The position numbers and the translations under genes are program-made. The notes below the pieces were generated by a model. That model made no database searches and was not told the DNA's origin. It saw only the letters and a program-made list of their open reading frames with translations. This document shows, piece by piece, positions 25,230-36,389 of a DNA stretch of 64,000 bases (position 1 is the first letter of the stretch; the number at the start of each line of letters is the position of its first letter). The stretch spans positions 80,330-144,329 of the forward strand of contig NW_025856190.1 of the NCBI RefSeq assembly GCF_002878395.1, written 5' to 3'. The stretch is from Capsicum annuum (Eukaryota > Streptophyta > Magnoliopsida > Solanales > Solanaceae).

Positions 25230-27780
25230 GCTCTGTTTAAATTTTCATGGCCATTTGGATGAACAAACAGGCAAAATAGAACGAAGGGGCATTTTTGGGC
25301 TAAATCAGCATGCTATAGCTCATGATTTCGAGGGTGGGCCTAGGGTTCGAGTGTGCTGTGGGCCAAAAATCAACCGAGGCATACTAGCCAGGATGGGGAT
25401 CATTCCAGTGTGGTCCGTTTAAAATTTTGTGGCTAAATGGGTGGACAAACAGGTAAAATAGTGTAAACAAAACATTTTTAGGCCAAATCGGTGTGCTTTA
25501 GCCCATAGTTTTAGGGGTGGGCCCGATGTACGAGCATGCTGCGGGCCTAAAATCAACTAGGGCATGCCAAGGAAGTTTTGGATCATCCCAAAGTGGTCCG
25601 TTTAAATTTTCATGTCCATTTGGGTGGTCAAACAGGCGAAACAGTGCGAACGAGGCATTTTCAAACCAAATCGGTGTGCTATAGTCCATGATTTTAGGGG
25701 TGAGGCTATGGTTCGGGCATACTGTGGGCGAAAAATACACTAGGGCATGCTAGGAGGGTTGGATTTCATCCCAAAATGGTTTATTTAAATTTTCGTGGCC
25801 ATTTGGGTGGAAAAACGGGTGAAACGGCGCGACGTGGTATTTTCAGGCTAAATTATTGTACTATAGCCCACGATTTCAGGGGTGGGCTGGGGTATGGGCT
25901 TGTTGTAGGACAAAAATTGACCGGGGCATTCCAGGGAGGTTAGGGATCATCCCAGTGTGGTTCGTTTAAATTTTTATGGTCATTTGGGTAGACAAACGGG
26001 CAAAACAGTGTGAACGGGGCATTTTCAGGAAAAATCAGTGTGCTATAGCCCACGGTTTGGGGTTAGGACTGGGGTCCACTATTGTGGGCCAAAAATCAAT
26101 CGAGTTGTGACAGGGACATTGGGGATTGTCCCAGTATGGTCCGTTTGATTTTTGTGGCACTTCGGTGGACAAACGAGTGAAACGGTGCAAACGGGGCATT
26201 TATTGGCCAAATCAGTGTGCTATAGCCTACGATTTTGGGAAGCCCAGGGTTCGGGGGTACTGTTGGTCAAAAATCAATTGGGGCATGCCAGGAAGGTTGG
26301 GGATCGTCCTAGTGTGGTCCGTTTAAATTTTTATGGCTAGTTTGTTGGACAAATAGGCGAAACAGTGTGAATAGGGCATTTTCAGGCAGAATTGGTGTGC
26401 TATATAGCCCACAGTTTTAGAGGTGAGCTCGTGGTTTGGGCGTGCTGAGGTCCAAAGATCGACCGGGGTGTGCCACGGAGGTTGGGGATCATCCAGTGTG
26501 GTTCTTTTACATTTTCATGGCCATTTGGGTGGACAAAAGGGAAAAATGACATGAACGGAGTATTTTTGGCCAAATCAGTGTGCTATAGCGCACAATTTTG
26601 GGTGTGGGCCTGGGGTTCGGGCGTTCTGTGGGCCAAAAATTGATCAGGCATGCCAGGGAGATTGGGGATAGTCCCAGTATGGTCTGTTTAAATTTTCGTA
26701 GATATTTGGGTGGACAAACGGGTAAAAAGGAGCGAACTGGGTATTTTTGGGCTAAATCGATGTGCTATAACCTACGATTTTGAGGGTGGGCTCGAGTTTC
26801 GAGCATATTTTGGGCCAAAACTCAATTGCAACTTTCCAAGGAGGTTGGGGATCATCCCAATGTGGTCCATTTAAATTTTCATGGCCATTTAGGTGGACAA
26901 ACAGTCGAAACAACGCGAATGGGGCATTTTTAGGCCAAATCAGTGTGCTATAGCCCGCGGTTTTGGGGTGGGCTCGGGTTCGGGCATGTTGTGGGCAAAA
27001 AATTATTGGGGCATGCCAAGGAGAATGGGGATCATCCCATTCTGGTCCGTTTAAATTTTCATGGCCATTTTGGTGGACAAACAGGCAAAACGATGTGAAC
27101 TGGTATTTTCGGGCCAAATTGATGTGTTATAGCCCACGATTTTGGGGGTGGGCCTGGGGTCCAGGCGTGCCGTGGGCCAAAACTCGATAGGGGCATGACA
27201 TGGAGGTTGGGGATCATTCCAGTATGGTCCATTTTATTTTTCATGGCCATTTGGGTGGACAAACGAGCGAAACGGCGTGAACAGGGTGTTTTCGAGCCAA
27301 ATCGATGTGCTATAGCCCACGGTTTCAAGGTTGGTCCTGGGGTTCGGGCGTACTGTAGGCCAAAAATTGTTTGAGGCATTTCAGGGAAGTTGGGGATCAT
27401 CCTAGTATGGTCCATTTAAATTTCCGTTGCCATTTGGGTGGACAAACGGGTGAAATAGCACTAATGGGGCATTTTTGGGCCAAATCGATGTGCTATAGCT
27501 TACGGCTTTGGGGGTAGGCTCGAGGTTCGAGCGTACTGTATGCCAAAAATTAACCAAGGTATGCCAGGGAGGTTGGGGATCATTCTAGTATGGCTCGTTT
27601 AAAATTTTATGGCAATTTTGGTGGACAAATAGGTGAAACGGCGAGAACAGAGCATTTTTGGGCCAAATCGGTGTGCTATAGCAAACGGTTTTGGGGTGGG
27701 CCCGGGGTCCAGAAGTTTTGTGGGTCAAAAATTGAATGGGGTGTGCCAGGGGGGTTGGGGCTTGTCCTAGTGTGGTTCAT
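25230..27780 (+). repeat. Higher-order repeat of about 2.55 kb, copy 1
   Basis: About 14 monomers that match 27780 to about 30300. Rare shared marks are GATGGGGATCATTCCAGTG (25393 and 27965), ATCATCCCAAAGTGGTCCG (25585 and 28151), a TTGTTGTAGG monomer (about 25900 and 28458), a GGGA(A)GCCCAGGG mini-deletion (26237 and 28787) and GCTGAGG(T/G)CCAAAGATC (26445 and 28995). The offset is about 2,550-2,575. Limits are approximate. Confidence 0.75.
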
Positions 27781-30300
27781 TTATATTTTCTTGGCCATTT
27801 GGGTTGTCAAACGGGCCAAATAGAATGAATGGGTATTTTCGGGCCAAATCGGTGTGCTATAGCTTACGGTTTTGGGGATGGGCACAGGATTCGAGTGTGT
27901 TGTAGGCCTAAAATCGACTCGAGTGTGTTGTAGGCCTAAAATCGACCAAGGCATTCTAGGCAAGATGGGGATCATTCCAGTGTGGTCCGTTTATAATTTT
28001 GTGGCCATATGGGTGGACAAATAGGCAAAATAGTGCGAACGAAGTATTTTTAGGCCAAATTGGGTGCTATAGCCCATGGTTTTAGGGGTGGGCCCGAGGT
28101 TCGGGCGTTCTGTGGGCAAAAAATCAACTAGGGCATGCCAGGGAAGTTGTGGATCATCCCAAAGTGGTCCGTTTAAATTTTCGTGGCCATTTGGGTGGTC
28201 AAATAGGCGAAACAGTGCGAACGAGGCATTTTCGGACCGAATCGGTGTGCTATTGGGGGTGAGCCTGGGGTTCAGGCGTGCTATGGGCCAAAAATCAATT
28301 AGGGCGTGCCAGGGGGTAGGAGATTATCCCAAAATGGTTTGTTTAAATTATCGTGGCCATTTGGGTGGAAAAACAGGTGAAACGACATGAAAGTGGCATT
28401 TTCAAGCTAAATTACTGTGCTATAGCCCACGATTTTAGGGGTGGGCTGGGGTTTGGGCTTGTTGTAGGCCGAAAATTGATCGGGGCATGCCAGGGAGGTT
28501 AGGGATCTTCCCAGTGTGGTCCATTTAAATTTTCATGGTCATTTGAGTAGACAAACGGGCAAAACGGTGCGAACGGGGCATTTTCAAGAAAAATCGGTGT
28601 GCTATAGCCCACGGTTAGGGGGTAGGCCCAGGGTCCAGGCCTGCTGCGGGCAAAAAATCAACAGAGTTAGGCCAGGGATGTTGGGGATAGTCCCAGTATG
28701 GTCCATTTAATTTTTGTGGCATTTGGGTGTAACGGTGCGAATGGGGCATTTTTGGGTTAAATCAGTGTGCTATAGCCTATGATTTTTGGGAGCCCAGGGT
28801 CCGGGGGTGCTGTGGGTCGAAAATCGATTGGGGCATGCCAGGGCGGTTGGGGATCATCCCAATGTGGTCTGTTTAAATTTTAATGGCTATTTTGGTGGAC
28901 AAACAGGCAAAACAATGTGAACGGGGCATTTTCAAGCAGAATCGGTGTGCTATATATAGCCCACAGTTTTAGGGGTGGGCCCGAGGTTCGAGCATGCTGA
29001 GGGCCAAAGATCAACCGAGGTGTGCCATGGAGATTGGGGATCATCCCAATGTAGTTCTTTTAAATTTTCATGGCCATTTGGGTGGAAAAAAGGGCAAAAC
29101 GACGTGAACGGAGTATTTTTGGGCCAAATCGGTGTGCTATAACCCATAGTTTTGGGTGTGGGCCTAGGGTTCGGGCATGCTTTGGGCTAAAAATTGACCG
29201 GGGCGTGCCAGGGAGATTGGGGATAGTCCCAGTATGGTCCGTTTAAATTTTCATGGATATTTGGGTGGACAAATTGGCGAAACAGAGGGAACGAGGCATT
29301 TTTGGGCTAAATCGATGTGCTGTAACCCATGATTTTAAAGGTAGGCCCGAGTTTCTGGCATGCTTTGGGTCGAAAGTCAACTGCAACATGTTAGGGAGGT
29401 TGGGGCATCCCAGTGTGGTCCATTTAAATTTTCATGGCCATTTAGGTGGACAAACAGTCAAAACGACACAAATGGGCATTTTTGGGCCAAATCGATGTGC
29501 TATAGCCTGCGATTTTGGGGGTGGGCTCAGGGTTCAGGCTTGCTGTAGTTCAAAAATCCACGAGTCAAGCTAGGGAGGTTGGGGATCATCCCAGTATGGT
29601 CTGTTTTAATTATCGTAGATATTTGGGTGGACAAACAAGCGAAACGGCATAAACGGGTGTTTACGGGCCAAATTGGTGTGCTATAGCCCTTGGTTTTGGG
29701 GGTGGACCCGGGGTTCGGGCATGTTGTTGTCCAAAAATAGACTGGGGCATGCCAGGGTTGTTGGGGATCATCCTAGTATGGTTCATTTAAATTTTCATGG
29801 CCATTCGGATGGACAAACGGGCAAAATAGCATGAATGGGGCAATTTCAGGCCAAATTGGTGCGCTATAGCCCACGATTTTAGGTGTGGGCCCGAGGTTTG
29901 AGAGTGTTTTAGGCCAAAAATTAATCGAGGTGTGCCAGGGAGGTTGGGGATCATCTTAATGAGGTCTTTTTAGATTTTTATGGCCATTTGGGTGGATAAA
30001 CGGGCGAAACAATACGAACGGGGCATTTATGGGCCAAATCGGTGCTCTATAGCCCATGGTTTTGGGTATGGGCCTGAGGCCTGGGCGTGCTTTGGGCCAA
30101 AAATAGACCGGGGCATGCCAGGTAGGTTAGGGACATCCCAGTGTGGTCCATTTAAATTTTGTGGCCATTTGTGTGGGCAAATAGGAGAAACAATGCGAAT
30201 GGGGAATTTTTTGAGCCATATCATTGTGCAATAGCCCACAGTTTCGGAGGGCCGGGGTTCTGGGTGTGCTGTGGGTTGAAAATCAATTGGGGTATGTCAG
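27781..30300 (+). repeat. Higher-order repeat of about 2.55 kb, copy 2
   Basis: Second copy of the 14-monomer unit. It carries a private 28-bp tandem duplication at 27891-27946 and a private loss of the GGACAAACGGG part near 28728. The CTATATAGCCC of copy 1 (26402) is expanded to CTATATATAGCCC here (about 28950), a dinucleotide slippage change. Confidence 0.75.
27891..27946 (+). repeat. Perfect 28-bp tandem duplication
   Basis: Two identical 28-bp copies, 27891-27918 and 27919-27946, each starting TCGAGTGTGTTG and ending AAATCGAC. They lie inside one satellite monomer. Exact identity in an array that otherwise differs between neighbours suggests a recent event. The matching monomer near 25350 has only one copy. 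Confidence 0.95.
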
Positions 30301-32516
30301 GGTGGTTTGGGATCATCCCAGTGTGGTCCGTTTAAATTTTTGTGGCCATTTAGGTGGACAAACGGCGAAACATTGTTAACGGAGCATTTTCAAGCCAAAT
30401 CGGTGTGCTATAGCCAATGGTTTTGGGTTTGGGCCCAGGGTTCGAGCATGCTGTCGGCCAAAAATTGATCAGGGTGTGCCAGGGAGGTTAAGAACGGTCC
30501 CAGTATGGTCCATTTAAATTTTTGTGGTTATTTAGGTGGACAAACGGGCATAACAGTGCAAACAAGGCATTTTTGGGCCAAATCGATGTCCTATAGCTCA
30601 CGATTTCGGGGGTGGGTTCGGGGTCCAGACATGTTGTGGCAAAAAAAATTGATCGGGGAATGGCAGGGAGGTTAGGGATCGTCTTAGTGTGGTGCGTTTA
30701 AATTTTTGTGGTCATTTAGGTGGACAAATAGGAAAAAGGCCATGAACAGGGTGTTTTCGAGCCAAATCGGTGTGCTACAGCCCACTATCTCGGGGGTAGG
30801 CCCAGGGTCCGATCGTGCTGTAGGCCAAAAATCAACTGGGGCATGCCAGGGAGGTTGGGGTTCATCCCAGTGTGATCCGTTTAAATTTTTGTGGCCATTT
30901 GGGTTGACAAATAGGCGAAACAGTATGAATGGGGCATTTTTGGGCCAAATCGATGTGTTATAGCCCACGATTTTGGGGGTTGGCCCGGGGTCTGGGAGGG
31001 CTGTAGGCCAATAACTGAACGAGGTATGTTAGGAGGTTGAGGATCATCCCAGTATGGTCAGTTTAAATTTTTACGGCCATTTGGGTGGACAAACGGGCAA
31101 ATCGGAGCAAACAGGATGTTTTTTTAGCCAAATCAGTATGCTATAGCCCATGGTTTCAATGGTGGGACTAGGGTCCAGGCGTAATGTGGGCAAAAAATTG
31201 ACAGGGGCATGCTAGGAAGGTTGAGAATCATCCCAGAATAGTTCATTTAAATTTTCTTAAATATTTGAGTGTACAAACGAGTGTAACGGGGCGAATGGAG
31301 CATTTTCAGGCTAAGTCGGTGTGCTATAGCCCACGTTTTTAGGGGTTGACCCGGGGTCCGGGCATGCTGTGGGTTAAAATCGACCAGGTCATGTTAGGGA
31401 GGTTGGAGATCATCCTAGTAGGGTCTGTTTAAATTTTTGTAGCTATTTGAGTGGACAAATGGGAGAAACGGCATGAACGAGGCATTTTTGGGCCAAATCA
31501 GTGTGCTATAGCCCATAGTTTTGGGGATGGGCCTAGGGTCCGGCCGTGTTATAGGCTGAAAATTGACGAGGGCATTCTAGATAGGTTGAGGATCATCCCA
31601 ATGTGGTCCATTTTAATTTTATAGCCATTTGGGTGGACAAACAGGCGAAACGACGTGAATAGGGCATTTTCGAGCAAAATCGGTGTGCTATAGCCCTCAG
31701 TTTTAGGGGGTGGGCTCGTGGTCCAGGCATTCTGTGGGTAAAAAATTGACCGGAGCGTACCAGGGAGATTTGGGATCATTCCACTGTGGTCCATTTAAAT
31801 TTTTATGGCCATTTGGGTGGACAAACAGGTGAAATGACATGAACAAGGCATTTTTAGGCCAAATTGGTGTGCAATAGCCCATGATTTTGGGGGTGGGATC
31901 GGGGTATGGGTGTTTTTTAAGCAAAAAATCAATCGAGGGTTGCCAGGGAGGTTGGAGATCGTCCCAGTATGGTCCGTTTAAATTTTTAAGCCATTTGGGT
32001 TGACAAACGGGCGAAACGATGCGGACGGGACATTTTTAGGCCAAATTTGTATACCATAACCCACGGTATTAGCGGTGGGCTCGAGGTCCAAGCGTGCTGT
32101 GGGCCAAAATTGATCAGGGTGTGCCAGGGTGGTTGGGGATCATCCCAGTGTGGTCCGCTTAAATTGTCGTGGCTATTTGGGTGGAAAAATAGGCAAAACA
32201 ACGTGAACGGGGCATTTTTTTGGCCAAATTGGTGTGCTATAGCCCACTGTTTTAGGGGTGGGATCGGGTTTTGGGCGTTTTTTAGGCTAAAAATTGACCG
32301 AGGGCTGCCAGGGAGGTAGGGGATCATCCCAGTGTGGTCCGTTTAAATTTTCGTGGCCATTTGGGTGGAAAAATGAGCGAAACAGTGTAAACAGGGCATT
32401 TTCGAGCCAAATTTGTGTGTTATAGCCCACGGTTTTAAGGGTGGGCTTGAGGTCCGGGCGAGATGTGGACTAAAAATCAACTGGGGCATGCCAGGGAGGT
32501 TGGTGATCGTCCTAGT
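30301..32516 (+). repeat. Satellite monomers, partly dimeric
   Basis: About 12 monomers. Two monomers apart, 31915 and 32278 share a TTTTTTA(A/G)GC then GAGGG(T/C)TGCC variant (offset about 363), which suggests a local two-monomer duplication. Otherwise ordinary satellite. Confidence 0.75.
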
Positions 32517-34377
32517 ATGCTTGGGTCCATTTAAATTATCATGGCCATTTAGGTGGACAAACATGCAAAACGGTGCAAACGAGCCATTTTCAGGCAAAAT
32601 CGGTGTGCTATAGCCCATGGTTTTGGGGGTGGGTCCAGGGTACAAGGGTGTTGTGATCTAAAAGTTGATCGAGGCATGCCAGGGAGGTTGGGGATCATCC
32701 CAGTGTGGTCTGTTTAAATTTTTGTGGCCATTTGGGTGTAAAAATGTGCAAAATAGCGCGAACGATACATTTTCAGGCCAAATTGGTGTTCTATAGCCCA
32801 CGATTTTGGGGGTATGAATGGGGTTCAAAAGTGTTGTGGGCTAAAACTTTATCGAAGGATGCCAGTGAGGTTGGGGATCATCCCTGTGTGATCCGTTTAA
32901 ATTTTTGTGGCTATTTGGGTGGACAAATGGGCAAAACGGCACGAATAGGGCATTTTCTAGCCAAATCGGTGTGTTGTAGCCCATGGTTTTAGGGGTGGGC
33001 CCGAGGTCTGAGCGTTCTGTTGGCTAAAAATTGATCGGGGCATGCCAAGGAGGTTGTGGATCATCCCTGTATGGTCCTTTTAAGTTTTCTTTTCCATTTG
33101 GGAGGAAAAACAGGCGAAACGGCATGAACGTGGAATTTTAGGACCAAATCGGTGTGCTATAGCCCATGGTTTTAGGGGAGGGCCCAGGGAATCGATGTGC
33201 TATGGGTCAAAAATAGACCGGGGCATACTAGGGAGGTTGGGTATCATCCCAGTGTGGTTCGTTTAAATTTCCGTGGCTATTTGGGTGGATAAACAAGCAA
33301 AATGGCTCGAACAGGGCATTTTTGTGCCAAATCGGTGTGCTATAACCCATGGTTTTGCGTGTGGGCCTGGGTTCCAGGCATGATGTAGGCCAAAAATCAA
33401 TTGGGGCATGGTAGGGCGGTTGAGGATTATCTCAGTGTGGTCCGTTTAAATTTTTGTGGCTATTTAGGTGGACAAACGGGCAAAACGGCGCGAACGGGGC
33501 ATTTTCTGGCCTAATCGGTGTTTTATAGTCCACAGCTTAGGGGGTGGGCTCGGGGTTCGGGTGTGCTGTGGCTTGAAAATTGACCAAGACATGTCGGGGG
33601 GTTAGGCATCATATCAATATGGTCTGTTTAAATTTTCATGGCTATTTTTGTGGACAAACGGGCGAAACAGCATGAATGGGGCATTTTCAGGCCAAATCGG
33701 TCTGCTATAGCCCTCAGTTTAGGGGTGGGACTAGGATTCGAGCATTTTGTGGGGAAAAAATCAATCGAGGCATGCCAGGGAGGTAAGGTATTATTCCAAT
33801 GTAGTTCTTTTAAATTTTTGTGGCCATTTGGGTGGACAAACAGGCAAAACGGCCCACACGAAGCATTTTCAGGCTAAATCGGTGTGCTATAGCCCACGGT
33901 TTAGGGGTGGGCCCGGGGTTCAGGTATGCTGTGGGCCAAAAATCAACCGGGGCGAGCCAGGTAGGTTGGGGATCATCTTGGTGTGGTCCGTTTTAATTTT
34001 CATGTCCATTTGGGTTGTCAAACAGGCGAAACGGCGCGAATGGGGCATTTTCGGGCTAAATTAGTGTGTTATAGCCCACAGTTTTGGCAGTAGGATCGAG
34101 GTCTGGGCTTTCTGTGGGTTAAAAATCATCTGGTGAGTGCCAGGGAGGTTAGGGATCATCCCAATAAGGTCCGTTTCAATTTTGTGGCCATTTGGGTGGA
34201 CAAACGGGCAAAACAGTGCGAGCGAGGCATTTTCGGGCTAAATCGATGTGCTATAGCCCACGATTTTGGGGGTGGGCTCAGGGTCCAGGCGTGCTGTGGA
34301 CCAAAAATCGACTGCAGCATTCCAGGGAGGTTGGGGATCATCCTAGTATGGTTCGTTTAAATTTCCATGGCATTTTC

Positions 34378-34405
34378 GGTACACAAACGAGCAAACGGTG
34401 TGCTA
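34378..34405 (+). other. Deletion shared by all three higher-order units
   Basis: In unit A the sequence goes from ACAAACGAGCAAACGG directly to TGTGCTATAGCC, skipping the GAACGGGGCATTTTCGGGCC section. The same loss is at about 37882-37900 in unit B and 43290-43312 in unit C. It therefore predates the triplication and is a good marker for the unit. Confidence 0.85.
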
Positions 34406-36039
34406 TAGCCCACAATTTCGGGGATGGGCTCGGGGTCTAGGCGTTCTATCAGCGAAAAATTGATTGGGGTATGACAGAGAGGTTGAGGATCATCCCAGGA
34501 TGGTCTTTTTAAATTTTTGTGGTTATTTGGGTGGACAAAGAGCGAAATGGTGTGAATGGGCCATTTTTAGGCCAAATCTGTGTGCTACAACCCATAGTTT
34601 CAGGGGTGAACTCGGGTACCAAGAATGCTATGGGCCAAAAATTGATCGGAGTATGCCAAGGAGATTAGGGATCATTCCAGTATGGTCCTTTTAAATTTTC
34701 ATGGCTATTTGGGTGGACAAACAGGCAAAACGGTGCAAATGGGGCATTTTATGGCCTAATTAGTGTGCTATAGCCCATGTCTTTGGGGGTGGACTCGAGG
34801 TCCGGGTGTGCTGTGGGTCGATAATCGATCGAGGCATGCCAAGGTGGTTGCGGATCATCCCAGTATGGTCCGTTTAAATTTTTGTGGCCATTTAGGTGGA
34901 CAAATGAGTTAAACGGCGTGAATGGAGTATATTCGATCCAAATTGGTATGCTATAGCCCACAGCTTTGTGGGCGGGCCCAGGGTCCAGGCGTGTTGTGGG
35001 CCAAAAATTAACCAAGACATGCCAGGGAGGTTTGGATCAATCTACTGTGGTCCATTTAAATTTTTGGGGCTATTTGGGTGGACAAATAGGCAAATCGGCA
35101 CGCACGAAGCATTTTCGGTACAAATCTGTGTGCTATAGCCTGCGATTTTGGGGGTAGGCCCGGGATGCAGGAATGCTGTAGGTCAAAAATTGACCAAGGA
35201 ATGCCAGGGAGGTTGGGGATCCTCCTAGTATAGTCTGCTTAAATTTTAATGGCCATTTGGGTGGACAAACGAAAGAAATAGCACGAACGGGGCATTCTCG
35301 GGCGTCCCAGTGTCCAGGCGTGCTTTGGGCCAAAAATTGATCAAGACATGTCTATTTAAATTTTTGTGGCAATTTAGGTAGACAAACGGGCGAAACGGCA
35401 CAAACAAGGCGTTTATGGACAAAATTGGTGTGCTATATCCCACAGTTTTGGGGATGAGCCCGGTGTTCAGGTGTGATGTGGGCCAAAAATTAATCAGGGT
35501 ATACCAAAGAGGTTGAGAATCATCCTAGTATGGTCCGTTTAAATTTTCATGGCCATTTGGGTGGACAAACGGGCAAAACGATGTGAGCGAGGCATTTTTG
35601 GGCCTAATCGATGTGCTATAGCCCACGATATAGGGGGTGGGCCTGGGGTTCGAGTGTGCTGCTGGCCAAAAATTGATCGAGATATGCTAGGTAGGTTGGG
35701 GATCATCCCAGTTTGGTCCGTTTAAATTTTCAAGCCATTTGGGTGGACAAACAGGCAAAACGGCATGAATAAGGTATTTTTGGTCCAAATTGGTGTACTA
35801 TAGCCTACATTTTTGGGGTTGGGCTCAAGAACCGATCGTGATATAGGCCGAAAATCGATTGAGGCATGCTATGAAGGTTGGGGATCATCCCAACATGGCA
35901 CGTTTAAATTTTCGTGTTCATTTGGGTGGAGATGCAGGTGAGACAGCACGAATGAGGCATTTTGGGAAAAATCGGTGTGCTATTGCCCACGGTTTTGGGG
36001 GTGGACTCGAGGTTCGAGCGTGTTGTGGGACAAAATTGA

Positions 36040-36055
36040 TCGAGGCAATTTGGGT
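36040..36055 (+). other. Deletion private to unit A
   Basis: ATTGATCGAGGCAA is joined to TTTGGGTGAAC. Units B (about 40507) and C (about 45930) keep the GTCGGGTGGTTGGGGATC / GCCGGGTGGTTGGGG stretch and a full monomer start. About 60 bp were lost after the units separated. Confidence 0.75.
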
Positions 36056-36389
36056 GAACAAAAGGGCAAAACGGTGCGAATGGGATGTTTTCAGGCTAAA
36101 TCGGTGTGCTATAGCCCACGGTTTGGGGAGTAGCCTCAGGGTCCAGGCATTTTATGAGCAGAAAATTGACCAAGGTATTCCAGAGAGGTTGGGGATCATC
36201 CCAGTTTGGTACATTTAAATTTTTGTGGCCATTTGAGTATACAAACAGGTGACACAACGCGAATGGGTCATTTTCGGGCCAAATCATTATGCTATATAGG
36301 CCACGGTTTTGGGGGTGGGGCCGAGATTTGGACATGCTGTGGGTCAAAAATCGATTGGGGCATTCCAGGTAGGTTGGGGATCATCCCAG

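Larger units (their letters stand above)
32517..36389 (+). repeat. Higher-order repeat unit A (3.9 kb) of three
   Basis: First of three tandem units. Marker monomers in order: TTGGGTCCATTTAAATT (32521), GTATGAATGGGG (32812), GGGAATCGA (about 33187), CTATAACCCATGG with TGTGCCAAATCGG (about 33325), GTTTTATAGTCCAC (33521), CCCTCAGTTTAGG (33711), GCAAACGGTGTGC (34391), CAGCTTTG (34970), TTTTTGGGGCTATTTGGG (about 35060), TATATCCCACAG (about 35434), GCTATGAAGGTTGGGG (35868) and GGTGACACAACGCG (36248). It lacks about 1 kb that units B and C carry between the TTTTTGGGGC and TATATCCCACAG markers. Confidence 0.9.
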
